64,000 nt of DNA, taken from the NCBI GenBank assembly GCA_001949185.1, contig BDGG01000003.1, positions 3,827,158 through 3,891,157 on the forward strand, given 5' to 3'. The notes under the pieces were generated by a model. The model saw nothing but the letters and a program-made list of their open reading frames with translations, searched no databases and was not told the origin of the DNA. The DNA comes from Ramazzottius varieornatus. Taxonomy: Eukaryota; Tardigrada; Eutardigrada; Parachela; Ramazzottiidae. The translations under genes were made by a program, and so were the position numbers. Numbering within the stretch: position 1 is the stretch's first letter; every line of letters begins with the position of its first letter. Below are positions 49,760 through 61,439 of the stretch, one piece after another.

Positions 49760-51829
49760 TTTGTTTCGGCCTTGATTAGGACGATACAAAGAGTTGTTCC
49801 TGGCGTAGCAGTGACTAAAATCGATCGCTCAATATAGATGTGGGCGTTTCACCAAATGGAACAGCTGCTGGTCCTGCAACAAAGAAAAGCTGGTGGTAAG
49901 CAAGGTCGGTCACTCATCTTTGCCAGTGACGAGTATACTATCGATTTGTGAGTTTAGCGCTAGTCGTGCAGTTGATGTACTGTCCGATGATCATGCTCGA
50001 AATGCGACGTAGTTATCGACACGTGAACGTCAAGCACTGGCACAACCCTAGGACGGGGAACTGCACCGAATAACAACTGCGGGGAAAACTGCTTTGCACT
50101 GTGGTTTCAATCAGTTGGGGAACTTTCCGTCTACCAAGGCATAGTTTCTGGGTACGCCGCGGCTAGAGGAAGGACCATCATCGAAATTCAGAACATGACC
50201 GTGACAAAGGATGTTTGATGTGGTGGCGGTCCATTTGTGAATTATGAAATACGAGTAAATCAGGTTTGGTAATGACAAGCTTTCATAAAGCGCCGCCCAT
50301 GCTGGGGTGCTGAAGCTTCGCACGAAACTGTCAGTGATTAATCAAATCCATCATCGACCTAAATATAGACCAAGTCCTACATAACAGGTTCCCCAGCCAG
50401 TCTACAATGTGTGGGATTGAGAAAAATGGAATTCCTCGGGCGGAGGCTTGTTCCCGTGCCTTGCTTGTGCACGTACGAGACGAAATTTTAACCACTGTCC
50501 GTCCGTTGATAAAAGAAGGAAACGCGGCAGGAGAAGACACAATCAATGAGAAGGAGGTGATAAAGGGCGGAGAGGAGAGTACCGTGAGCATTTTCTCGCT
50601 CGCCCCTGTATTTTCTCATTCATCCGCTCATTGCCCGTCCTCTCAGTGGGATCCCGTATTGTGATTCCCCGAGCGTCATCTGTCAATTACCAGCTAAAAA
50701 TGGAGCAGCTTCAGAGTTCAAACACAGCCAACTCCTCGACATGCATAGGGACAAAGGGCAATTTGCATGCACATGCATGCAGATCCCCCAAACACTTGCA
50801 GCGCACAGCTCGGGTTTCCCGATATTTCTGGCCAGACGTTTGGTTCTTGATCTCGTTGAGTAAGAGCGAACATAATTCAACGCACATGTAAGATAGGTAA
50901 CTAGCACCAACATCATGCTCCAATGATTCGACGTACCTTTGAACAGTGCGCCCAGCGTTATGTAGAGTATCGAATAACAAGCAATCAAGATGAAGGATAA
51001 GCAAAATCTGTAAGGCAGACTGCGAATTATATTGAAGGAAGATATGCGGATATGGTGAAGAGGTCGCCGTTCAAGGGAAAAACTGGACAAAGAAATTATG
51101 GATTTTTTCTACACGTTATCTACAGCAGCTAATCGCGTCGACGATGAATGAAGTTTCGTGCAAGACGTTCCAACAGCTGATTATTGTTGTCGTTTCTAAT
51201 TCCTCTCAGTATAAGAGCCTGGCCGTCATAAGCGTGTGCACGAAGAGATCTCGTGCAGTATTTGCCTTAACTTTGCTGCCAGTTCACATTACGTGTACGT
51301 CAAAGAAGTACATAAAGAGCGGAAGTGTAATGGGCGGAACCGATGGGAGCTGCATGCGCTGCTTCAGTAGTTGGACAAGTATGTTCACCAATGGGCGAGG
51401 CAAATATTGCTGGCGTAGGTTCCTTTCTTCGGCTAACCAATGAAACCTAGCTTGTGAGAAAGAACTTTACACATAAGACAGTTGTCTAAAGCACCACTGA
51501 AGCGAGGAACCCAACCGCAAGATCGATGAGGTGGCGATGGAGTACCACCGTTGAGTCCTCAGTCAAAAGAACGCTATGAATTACCGAACGAAATTACGAT
51601 TTGTAAATTATGACAAGTTGATTTCCATTCTAGCCAAGATGTAAGCTCGCACAGATTCGAACAGCTTCAGGTTTGGTCGAGAGTTTCAGTGGATTTTCAA
51701 AGCAGAAAGCCAACCTTGCGGTTATTGTACAGTAGTAGGTTTAGTTGTCCACATAGAAACGTGGTTACGGAGCTCTTGGTGTAGTGAACTCCACAATGCC
51801 TGAAAACCGCAGGTCTTGAAGCAACCTTG
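49760..51829. other. 2.1-kb region without a supported gene
   Basis: Upstream of TP53INP. A minus-strand open segment near 50940-51080 has a hydrophobic span (FCLSFILIACYSILYITLG) ending at a GTACGT donor. It could be one exon of an unrecognised membrane-protein gene or relic, but no matching partner exon was found. Region 50760-50800 has short GCATGC repeats. No other feature seen. Confidence 0.3.
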
Positions 51830-52602
51830 TTACTCTATATTCACGGCACGATCGTCTGCGTCGTCACTTCCAGCGCCCAGTTTGCTCATAACTGCAATAG
51901 ACAACGATACACTTGCTTTGCACTCCAGGTTCACAATAAAAAGGGTTCAGGCATTCTCTGCAAAGCGGGCTCTTGTAGTACTTACGAGTCATAAGCTTCA
52001 TGATCTGCTCCATCGTCATGCTACCACCGGCCGCAGCACCTTCGGCCTGGAAAAACAAATAAAAGAAGACAAGAATTTACAAGTTGGAATCAGTTTAGTC
52101 GGCGCCACGCGAGTACTACCAAACATTTTTATCATTCGTTTTTGTTCTATCAGTTTAGACTGATAAAGTTTTTAGCTGTGTTCCGCTCAAACTACTCGAC
52201 GTATGCTCCTAATTACCGGTGGCGGCGGTGCCGCTTCAGATCCCGCAGCTGGAGCGTCTCCTGCTGGAGGTGCGGCGCTGGGGTCCAGCATCTTCAGCAG
52301 CTGCATCATGGCCATGGCTGACTTGAGCATTTCTGCCGGAGTCTGAGCTGCCTCGCCGGATCTGGTCTGTTTACCGATCTTGTTAGTTGTTCCATCTGTA
52401 AATATAAAGATCGAGTTAGATTTCAGCCTGGGAACAGCAAGGACCATTGCATCGAACCTAAAGAGCCTTTGGGGATGACGGCGGTAGCGCCGGCTACCGG
52501 CTTGGACTCCGCGTCGTTTACGGGGTTCCCGTTGAGTGATTTCGCACAGACAAACAAACCGACCAACGTTATCCACATGAATGAAGCTGCTCGAAGGTCC
52601 AT
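51830..52602 (-). CDS. Small secreted Ala/Pro/Met-rich protein, family unknown
   Basis: Four exons (52458-52602, 52217-52395, 51986-52046, 51830-51891) splice in phase to 148 aa. It starts with a good signal peptide (MDLRAASFMWITLVGLFVCA), then a mature chain with a Met-rich amphipathic helix (AEMLKSAMAMMQLLKMLD), an Ala/Pro-rich linker (PSAAPPAGDAPAAGSEAAPP), a second Met-rich helix (SMTMEQIMKLMTLMSK) and an acidic tail. There are no Cys pairs in the mature part. I do not recognise the family. The two related Met-rich helices on either side of the Pro linker are the main structural feature. The mild donors (GTTCGA, GTAATT) lower certainty slightly. Confidence 0.65.
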
Positions 52603-52935
52603 CGTACTGAATTCTTCAGAAAACTCTTAAGGACCTTAATGACAACACCAAATTCGATGCACTGAAATTATATTTTGTTTGTGCGGAAGGAACCACCAAA
52701 CCAGCAGACGTCACTCGACTTTTGCTTGCCCATGCGGGATGCTTATGGAAACGCCTTTAATACGCAGTTTCTCGGGTGGAGGAACGTGACTTCCTGTGGG
52801 TTTTACGACTTTCAACCTCTTAACTTTCTAGTAGAATGTAGGTTTACCCGCGTAGGACGACCGTTTTTTTTTCTCGCACCGGGGAGTACATAAAATCGCG
52901 CGTTTGGCATGCGCGTTACTATTTTTCGAAGAAGA
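52603..52935. other. Short intergenic spacer
   Basis: Between the secreted-protein start and the oxidase stop. No feature recognised. Confidence 0.3.
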
Positions 52936-54418
52936 CTACAGTTCCAGCTCATCCACGATCTCCTTAGTCATCCTGGCGGCTTCGACAGCACAGCCCCACG
53001 AAAGGGAGATACCGTTACCTCCGTGACCGTAGTTATGGACAACAGGCAACGTTCGATCACCCCCGAGCTGAAGCACTTCTTTCTCCAACCGAACAGTCGG
53101 CCGCCATGGGCGTAGTCCAGCCCATTCTCGGATAACCGGCGCACCCTAAAGTGGACGTTCTAGCTTCGAGTGACATAATGAGTTTTCTATGCCTAAAAAG
53201 GTAACAAAGGCGAAGCGAGACGTACGGCCAAAGCAGGAAGCATGCGATTGCACCGCTGCAGAATGCCCAAGCTGTCTTCCGGGTCAACTTCCGTGTTCCA
53301 GTCTCCTTCCTGCCTTGTACCACCCAGCACAAGTGTCTCCGAGTTTGGAAAAATATAGGTAGTATTTTCGCCCATGAGGAACTCTTTGACCCATGGAGCT
53401 CGAACTCGTACGAGTTGGCCGCGAATTGGTGCCATGGACTGGTCGCCGACCAGCTTCATCGAACCAAGACCGGCGCAGTTCGCGACGATCGTATAGTCGT
53501 TCTTCAGGTCTGTCAATCGTTCCAAAGTTTGACTCTTGATAATTCCTCCGGCCTTTTCAAACTGGTCTCTGAGGTATTTCATGTAAATTCGTGGCTCGAT
53601 CACGACGGTTGAGTGAAAGCAGCCGTACCGCCAAGGTCCTCCGAACTTGTCGAGCTCTTTCCCTTGTAGACGCCGGTAGTTTGGTACCAGGTCCCGGTAC
53701 TGTGAGCCTTCCACCAGTCCTGGGTTATCGTTAGAGAAAATGTACCCTGAAAGGAGCAGGAACGGTCAGGAGAAACAAAGCGGATAAACCAGACAGTTCT
53801 GGGCGGATATTACAGTAGGTACGGTCATTGATAACACATTACCTGACACAATATACATGGCTCACATGACATGACATGACATGACATGATACGACATAAC
53901 ATTTACATCTTTCATGTTGTTGTTATTGTTTTGTATCGTTTGTCTTTTGTTTCACGTCCCAAGAGCTATTTGAAGCCGATGAAACCGCTCCAAAAGTCCT
54001 CAACCCTCGTGAGAATCACACCAACAAAGCCGGGGGTATTCAAAGAGGGTTCTACCTACCGCTTAGCTGGAAGATTCCTGCGGAAGATGCATCCGGACCA
54101 TGGTACAGCTGCCAGAAGCGATCAGCTGACTGGGAGAGCCACCGAGGAACGTCTGCCGGATTATCCGCCTGGACGTTGTCCGGCCGAAACAAGCCCGCTG
54201 CACCATCGCTGGTCGTCTCAAGGCTCCACCGATCGGAGATAACGGTAACCTAGAGGGAAGAACGAAACGCCGACGTTGCAATCAGGTACTTAAGGGCTTA
54301 CTGCAACCAGTTTTGAAATATGGCTTACCTTCGCAGACCTTATGGAATTTTGGACGGCCACCGCTGTTGATACTCCCGAAATACCGCCACCTACAACAGC
54401 GATGGAAATGTCTGGCAT
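52936..54418 (-). CDS. D-aspartate / D-amino-acid oxidase (FAD-dependent)
   Basis: FAD enzyme that oxidatively deaminates D-amino acids to 2-oxo acids, ammonia and H2O2, usually in peroxisomes. Four exons (54329-54418, 54060-54249, 53226-53746, 52936-53145) give 336 aa, the normal length. Dinucleotide-binding motif VVGGGISGVSTAV; second strand VTVISDRWSLETTSDGAAGL; RGQLVRVRAPWVKEFL; TYIFPNSETLVLGGTRQEGDW; substrate-carboxylate Arg in WAGLRPWRPTVRLE; and the FAD loop VVHNYGHGGNGISLSWG. Overall it reads closer to D-aspartate oxidase than to DAO, but substrate preference is not certain. The C terminus is DELEL, not an SKL-type PTS1, so the location is open. It is divergent with the AMT gene. Confidence 0.92.
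53864..53889 (+). repeat. ACATG pentanucleotide microsatellite
   Basis: Five tandem ACATG units, degenerating to ATACGACATAACAT on the right, inside oxidase intron 2 (minus strand). Confidence 0.8.
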
Positions 54419-54988
54419 ATTCACCTTTCTTTTGATCCGGAAAGAACAAATCAGCAGACGTAAACGCAAACAAGTCCTTTATACATATAAGAGTGAGAAC
54501 TCAATCAAAATTGCACCCGTTAGAAATATTTAATAACTTGGCTAAATAATGCCCGTATTGTACTGATAAGTGAGTGATAACGGATTAACAGCCTCAAGTT
54601 CGCATCTGTGTGTTGTGGCTGAGGATTCCATTCCCAACTGCTTTGTCGGGCGAGGTCGAAACTTCGTTGGAATTTCGTCTTGTCAATGCCGAGTCAAGGC
54701 TAGAAAAATATTTCGAACTGGCCACTCAGCACTTCCATTACGAGGTTCGAATTCTCACAAGTCAGAACACTAGCGTAGGAATGTACATCGCGAACATTCC
54801 TAGTCAGAATTTCGTTTCATAGATTACGTTCTGTTTCGTATTTGAAATTTTCAAAGAGCGCTTGAATATTTTATCCTTTCTTCAAGCACAAATAGTAGCT
54901 TCCGGTCATTTCCGCTTCACTGTGTATACAGGCTCTTCCGCTAATGGGTTCTTAGTACCCTTCTGATTCTCCTGGGTTTGAGCGAATA
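54419..54988. promoter_or_regulatory. Divergent promoter region, oxidase (-) / AMT (+)
   Basis: 570 bp between start codons. An open frame at 54610-54822 has no homology I can see. No defined promoter motif recognised. Confidence 0.35.
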
Positions 54989-57900
54989 ATGGCGGCTCGC
55001 GGAGACACGTCGGGCGTGGTGGATGGGTCCACGGTTGTTCCGACCACCGAACCTCCGCCGTTTGCGGACATTGGTTCGCCGTCTACCGGATACTTGACGC
55101 TATGTTCAGCTCTCGTCTTCCTCATGATGCCAGGTTTAAATATAACACATAGATGTGGCCCGTTTGATGCAAGATACGATACTCATTCTTTTTTCAGGAC
55201 TCGCTTTTTTCTATTCCGGACTGTCAAAGCACAACAATGCTTTGTCCCTTATCATGCTATGTGAGTAATTTCATGGTTTTTCTTTCTACCTGTTCTCTGC
55301 TTCGTAGAAGTACTGAATATCGAACTACTAGGTGCGGAAGTATGACTTGTTACTTTTCGAAGGATTGAATTCAAATATTTTTTGCAAATTTTTTAGTTGG
55401 TTTTTAAGTTCTCCCGCATGAGTCGTGTTGTATACCAACATTCCCTTCCTTGACAACTGGTAGAAAAATCTTGATTCAAACCCAAACGAGGAAGTTTTTT
55501 CCACCCTTTTTTTGAACTTTTTCTTTCAAAAGAGCGGGCAAAGCAACAAGATAGCGAATCACATCATCGTGTGGAGTTAAGTTAGGACTCAACGATGCCA
55601 GTTAAAAGTTATCGTATTGCGGCTTCAGGATTTTGCCAAAACGGAGAACGTGTTTTATCGCTTGTAAAAGCGACCGGTAAAACGCGCCACTTCAGTGAGG
55701 TAGCGAGAATCAAATTTCTCCCGTCTCACGGACTTCTTGAAACATTTCAACAAGTTGTCCGGTAGATGCACCAGGATGTTTTCTATCTTTGTCTGGGATT
55801 GCTTTGCGATGGAAAGTGTTGCTTCCCGCAAAACGTAAGGTCATATTTCTAAGACTTTGTCCAGATTTCCACCCGGAACACTCTGGCAGGGCACGTTGTC
55901 AGACGAAATCCAAAACTGGTTTCGAGACAGCATTCACCGCAGCATTTAAAAAAACCATCAGCATGTTTGGAACAAAGCATGTGCGCTCAAAAAAACTGTT
56001 TCCGCAAAAGTGGTGGTTTTTTTCAACAGTGACGACCTCGTTTGGACGAATTTTTAAAAGTTGACACCGATCAGTAAGTTGAATCCGGGAAGTGGATCCA
56101 GAAGTTTAATGATAGTGTATCATGTTGCAGAAGATTTGGGAGGAAAAGCTTCGCTGGAACGGGAGAACGAATTTTTTGAAATTGGTGTTGGAAAAAGAGT
56201 AACAAGTCATGCTTTCGCACCTAACATCACCTTGTTATCTGTGCTCTTCGTAGGTATGATGACAATGTCCATTGTGACCGTCCAGTTCTTCCTCTTTGGA
56301 TACAGCCTTTCGTTCTCGGAAACGGGAGGATCTTTCATTGGTGATTTCAGTTTAGGAGGTCTAGGTAGGCATACTAGTTCCCCAAGTACAGTTCGATCTT
56401 TTACTGGATTTCGGGGACCTTCACAGTTTCTTTGGCTTCGACTTTCCAGACTTTCGCTGCAGGCGAAATTATACCTTTGTTGTTTTAGGAACGGTCGGGG
56501 TGAAAAGTTTCGCCAACACCGCGCCTCAGGTTCCGGGTATCTCATTCGTGGTTTACCAAATGCAGTTTGCAACCATTAGTGCTGCTCTGATTTTCGGGTA
56601 AGAAAATACTTCTTCTTTTCGCGGTTCTGATTCCTCTACCTCGCTACCTCTAAGTGCATCTTACAGTTGCATCAGTGTTCAAAACTCTGTTGTTCAAAAC
56701 GATCGATAGACTTTGACCGATTTTAGGGTGATTTCTTTGCAGGTCTGTTCCGGAGCGGACAAGATTCTTGCCCGCCATGATCTACATCTTCCTTTGGACG
56801 ACTCTAGTGTACGACTTTTCCGCTTATTGGAGCTGGGCGGATCACGGCTGGATCCGTAACTTCGCTTGCCTTCGTGAAATGTCCAAAAGTGGCGAACCCT
56901 GCTTCAAAGGCGGATACGACTTTGCTGATAAGTCACTTATACTTATTTGTGTATCTGGGATAAGAGGGAATCAATGAGTAATACCTGCGATAATTGCAAA
57001 GACTGTCCCTATAGGTACGTGGTGGACCCGTTCACATAGCTTCCGGCTTCGCTGGCCTAGCTTATTGCTTGATGATCGGCAAACGAAAACACATGCAGTA
57101 AGTCAACTTCGGATTTCTATTTTATGCTATTTTAATTCCGAATGCAAATACACCTTAGTGCTTTTCAGCGTCGAGCATCATTCACTGGTGAATGTGTGCT
57201 TGGGCGTCGGCCTTCTGTGGGTAAGTACTCGCTCCTGGGCAGGATAAACTGGGACGTCGTTAAATGACTTCAATAATATCGTTTTGCTAAGTGGCGCACA
57301 CCTTCAGGCAATACCAATAGGGAGGTGCACCACTTGATCGCACGATCATGCTTGATTGGTTTCCGACATCCACAAATATTGCACCTACCTTCACCCAGGC
57401 CATTAAGATTGCCAAAAATTGTAATCCTGAGCCTGACTGGTAAAGTCTTCGCCTTAATTCCGTAGACTGGATGGTTCGGTTTCAATGGCGGGTCCGCTGG
57501 TGCCAGTAATGCCAGAGCAGCAATGGCTACTACAGGTAAAGTGATGGTGCTTTCCCTGTGGCATTCTCATTGTGATTCAAAGCTCCAAATTACTTCCTTG
57601 TGGTTCAAGCGGTGTTTCATGGCTTTAGTCACTACGATTTCGGCAGCTGCTGGCTCACTAACCTGGACTTGGTTCGACTACATCTTCACGCGAAAGTTCT
57701 CGGCGTTAAGTTTCTGTTCAGGAGCCGTAGCCGGACTTGGTGAGTACAAACCTCCTACCACGCTAGAGAAATCTTCATGCCGAAGGTGCAGGTAAGCCAT
57801 CTGTTGTCTTGCAGTTGGTATCACTCCCGCAGCGGGATTTGTTGCTCCCTGGGCGGGCTTTGTGATAGGTATCGTGACAAGCTTGTTCTGCAATGGCTGG

Positions 57901-58809
57901 TGCCGACTGAAGAAACGCATTGGCTTTGATGACTCTTTCGACGCCTGGAGTGTTCATGGAAGCGGTGGGTTCATTGGCTCGCTTCTCACGGCTGTCTTTG
58001 CCCAGAAGTGGATTGGAAGGCTCGATGGTGGGTACATGCCTCTTTGCCCCTAAAATTTGTCTCCGGCTCGGTCTCCGTTATCTTTCATCGAGAAAACCGT
58101 CAAAGTCTGCTATCAATCCTATGTATTCTGTCTGCAGGTACTGACATTGACGGTGGATGGCTCGAAGGAAACTGGATGCAGGTGAGCCATAAACACCTCG
58201 CAGCACCACTTTGGCTAGATCCATATTAACAAACCTTTTTTAGATGGTGTATCAACTTGTTGGATCGGCTGTTATTGTGAGTAGAGTGGCTTCGTTCCTA
58301 TGCGTAAAGTTGCGAACAAGTTGCGATTTGCGTCTACCTGTGCAGGCAGCGTGGTCTTTCGTCGTGACGGTCATCATTCTTTTCGTTCTGAATCGGATAC
58401 CTGGTCTGCATATCCGGCAGTCTGAAGAAGAAGAGAGCAATGGAGGGGATTTCGCGGAAATGGGAGAAGTGAGTACATTGTGTGGTACCTTCGTAGCGCT
58501 AAAGCGACGAACGTTCGCTGTCAAGCTGAGGTCGTCTGTGCTTGGTAGGTTGGCTATATGCTGGTCATATCCGAGCCGGGTGCCGGAGACCTAAGACACC
58601 TGGGAACGGAACCTTTGGGTGTACTAATGGACGGTCGACGAGTCTCAGTGGCCAACCTGAGCGTACATCTAAACACACTGCCTCGAAACGACAGCTACAG
58701 GGAGCGCGAAAAGAAGCCGACATCGTTCCTGACCAACAATCGCGACATCGAACTGAAGCAAATGCCTGTCAGGTCAGTCAGCCCCAAAGTAAAGAATCAC
58801 CGACATTGA
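54989..58809 (+). CDS. AMT-type ammonium transporter
   Basis: Plasma-membrane ammonium channel/transporter of the AMT (not Rh) branch, 11 TM helices. Fourteen exons (54989-55133, 55198-55260, 56254-56364, 56489-56597, 56743-56927, 57019-57097, 57169-57220, 57466-57535, 57629-57739, 57815-58027, 58138-58181, 58244-58276, 58346-58468, 58549-58809) give 532 aa. Landmarks: GLAFFYSGLSKHNNALSL, YDFAGGGPVHIASGFAG with the first pore His, GVGLLWTGWFGFNGGSAGAS, ITPAAGFVAPWAGFVIG and FDAWSVHGSGGFIGSLLTA with the second pore His. A charged cytosolic tail follows. Exons 5 and 6 join correctly only if the intron at 56928-57018 begins AT and ends AC. Intron 2 is nearly 1 kb and intron 7 holds a small inverted-repeat element. 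Confidence 0.93.
56928..57018 (+). other. Candidate AT-AC intron in the AMT gene
   Basis: Starts ATAAGTCACTT and ends CTATAGGTAC. Removing it restores YDFAGGGPVH, the conserved AMT motif, in phase. The nearest GT..AG alternative (donor after ATTTGT, acceptor CTATAG) stays open but inserts about ten residues (DKSLILIC, then VR) in place of one Gly of a motif conserved from bacteria to animals. ATAAGT matches the U2-type AT-AC class rather than the U12 ATATCCTT donor. Confidence 0.6.
57251..57372. mobile_element. AAGTGGCGCAC element, copy 9 (AMT intron 7)
   Basis: Left arm GGGACGTCGTTAAATGACTT, core CTAAGTGGCGCAC; right core GGTGCACCACTTGATC, outer end, inverted, GGATGTCGG. Confidence 0.85.
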
Positions 58810-59424
58810 GACAGGTGCGAAGACTATTCGCCCACTGCTGTCACACTTTTCAAAATACCACTGGAAAGTTTGTTCATAAGTAAAGGGGGGGCTGGTTCGT
58901 GACCATTGTGGTGAAAGTTGGTTGGGCGTGGCTCTTGGCTTGAATGGAGTCGCGAACCGCGTTGAAATTCTTAACAACATAGACAGTTCTTGCACGTCCA
59001 CCTATCATGTCGTCGGTTGACACAAGACAAACCTCTCGAGTATTATCGTTATTGCTTGTAACCGCAATAATTACACGCTCTAAATGCTGTCTAAAAAAAG
59101 TCATCGGTTAAAAAATGCATTCTTCTGGAGTCCGTGTCGAAGGCTTGGTTGACGAGAGAAGACTACACGAATTTAACAATTAAGTAGCAGGCGCCTGTCC
59201 GCCAGATGAGCTTTAATGTCTGGCATTAGCTTGAGAAATAGTGAAACACGATCGCGCATTTTGTTTCTTAGGTTCGATTGTCCGGTGGTGTGTCAAGCAA
59301 AACCCAGTCGGAATGGTAGAGTCGTGAGTTCGAGTAATCGTAGTACTGAACCGCTCTATGAAACGGCAAAATACTTTAGTGAAAAATTTGCGGTGAGGGT
59401 TCACAGGTGGTTCGCGGTTCTTAC

Positions 59425-61439
59425 TTTGAACAGTCCACATCGAAGAACCTAGAAATACAGCCGTTTAAATTTTGTGCATGAGACCAATATTCACAACAAT
59501 TGGAGCGTGGGCGACTGATTTCACCCCGGTCGTTGTCCCAAGTGGCGCACGTTTTTATTGTTACTAGCCGGACTCATGCGCCACTTGAGATAACGATTGG
59601 GGGAAATTCTTCGTTGATGTCCCGAGTGTTAGCTTCACAAACTTACCACTGACAAGTGAGGGTGATTTGCGAGAAGAGCTACAAAAGAGATTCTTATTGG
59701 ATTTCACATGCAAACTGAAGCAGCATGTGGTGCCATCAGTGTACAGAAACTGGGCTGACATTCGAACAGTCACGAGATGCTCTTGGTACAGTGGTACCTA
59801 CCGTTCCGTTCGGACATAGGTATGACCACTTCATGGCGTTCACATCGCATCGTCTAATGACTTGGCATCTGAAAAACGAACGATATTTCAAAAACAAGCA
59901 ACAACATGAGTTCTTCGACTGCTGATAATCGTTAAAGTGTAAACGAGTAGCCTGGTTGCACTTTGAGGTTCCTCTTTTGGTTCAAACTTTTGAAAATTCA
60001 TTGAATTTTTACGAATTCTCAAATTCTGTTGAAAGGAAGGTTGGCGTAATAATCGTATTGCAGTAATTTTCTTAGCTTAGGGCAGACTAATTAGCTCGAG
60101 GCTGATTGACAACTGACCTAGCTTCAGGGTCCGCGTAAAACCCTACGTAACAGGAAAGAGAAAGCTTGTTTATTTGGTCATGACATTCTGTGTTATGAAA
60201 CGTAGAAAAGTCTTTGGCTTACCAGCTTGGTGCACGTTTTCGCATTTGAAAGACGTGGCGGGGATCGAACTGTAATTTGGGTAGTCCTTACCAGGAACCG
60301 CCTAAAATAAGTTAGATCTCTTACGTATACCTATCATAGTGAGCCCGAGTACAGTAAGCAGTATACAAAATGGAACGCGTACCGAAATTCAGGTTCAGAC
60401 TTACCTTTTGTAGGGTGTCTTGAATTTCGCCAGGAGTCATGGCTTCCCGTCCCCGTAGATTATCCATCTCCGTCCACACGTTGCCTTGATCGTTGCGTTC
60501 AGTCCTCTCCACCCAGGCCGACATGTCGAACTTTTCACCGAAGAGCTCCGCTTGACTGCCGTTGCCCGAGTGGAACAGAACAGCCCCGGGTACTTCGTAG
60601 TTCGAGCGACCAGCTGAGGACCCGGAAGTAGCGCTCGTGGAGGCTCTGGACTTGAAGGTCGACAGCTTAAAGGAAGATTCGGCTTTGCTGACTCGTTTTT
60701 GCGGTGTCACGACGAACTTCGCCGCATCTGGTGCTTTGGCGTCGAGCAGCTGGGCCGAAACAGACTGATTGTCCGCTGCGCTTGACTTTGGAGCATCTTG
60801 GTTCTTGGTGGCTGCTGACGAGCTCGAAGGCTTGCTGGGCGAGTTCTTAGCCTTAGTTGGGCTTTTGGACTTTTCAGCTGAGCTCTCGTTTGACTGCTCT
60901 TTGGAGACTGCGACTTTCGGGGACTGAGGACTGTCTTTCTGGGCACTACTGGCTGAATTTCCGGCCATATCTTTTGAACTAATGGCCTCACTGCTATTTC
61001 CTTCTGCACTCGAGTTTTCGTCCATAGTGTGGCTGTGTGCTGCCTGCGGCTCTGCCTGAGCGCTCTGACTTGTGAGCCGCGATGTCGTCATCGTGGATTT
61101 CGGGGGATCGTCTGATGGCTGTGGCAGTACGCACAGAACGGATGTCCTACTAGGGTTTGAAGGCTCTTTCTGGAAGTCGAAATTCATGTTTTATACAAGA
61201 AAACAACCGCTCGGTCGCTCAGTATCCATAAAATAGGACCCAGGAAAGTAAACCCGATAAGACTATTTTCCCCAGTGGCGCACGGGTTTTAACTAGGAAC
61301 ACTGACAACGTGCGCCACTTGGGAACACGCTCGCCTACAGTACACTTGAATGGAGAACACGTACGAAGGGTGCAGCGGAAGTTCGCTGGAATAATAATAC
61401 CGCCAGGAATATACTGGGAAAGATAAATAGTCTGTCCAT
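59425..61439 (-). CDS. Secreted chitin-binding (ChtBD2/peritrophin-A) protein
   Basis: Extracellular protein with one CBM14-type chitin-binding domain, likely for cuticle or gut lining. Exon 1 (61365-61439) is a signal peptide (MDRLFIFPSIFLAVLLFQ...TSA). Exon 2 (60405-61169) encodes a 255-residue Ser/Ala/Lys-rich disordered region. Exons 3-5 (60223-60301, 60118-60142, 59802-59868) splice in phase to AVPGKDYPNYSSIPATSFKC, GFYADPEARCQVIRRC and MKWSYLCPNGT, giving the first four Cys of the domain. The remaining Cys pair is not resolved. A 24-nt segment at 59425-59448 reads FFDVDCS, like the domain's end, but the linking exon and final stop are uncertain (TAG near 59110 is one candidate). Introns hold two small inverted-repeat elements. 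Domain order resembles obstructor/mucin-like single-domain chitin binders. Confidence 0.7.
59502..59623. mobile_element. AAGTGGCGCAC element, copy 10 (3' part of chitin-binding gene)
   Basis: Cores CCCAAGTGGCGCACG and CATGCGCCACTTGAG; outer right end, inverted, GGGACATCAACGAAGAATTT. Confidence 0.85.
61235..61345. mobile_element. AAGTGGCGCAC element, copy 11 (chitin-binding gene intron 1)
   Basis: Cores CCCAGTGGCGCACGGG and CGTGCGCCACTTGGGAAC are nearly perfect; the right outer arm is shorter or diverged. Confidence 0.8.

Noticed and set aside
50683-51090. Membrane-protein gene suggested by FCLSFILIACYSILYITLG
   Set aside because: Only one exon-like piece with a donor; no matching start, partner exon or family, so not called as a gene.
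54742-54760. GGTTCGAATTC resembling a tRNA B box
   Set aside because: No acceptor stem, D-arm or A box in the expected positions upstream.
55590-55720. GCGCCACTT word and weak hairpin in AMT intron 2
   Set aside because: Only one end resembles the element family; no matching inverted arm was found.
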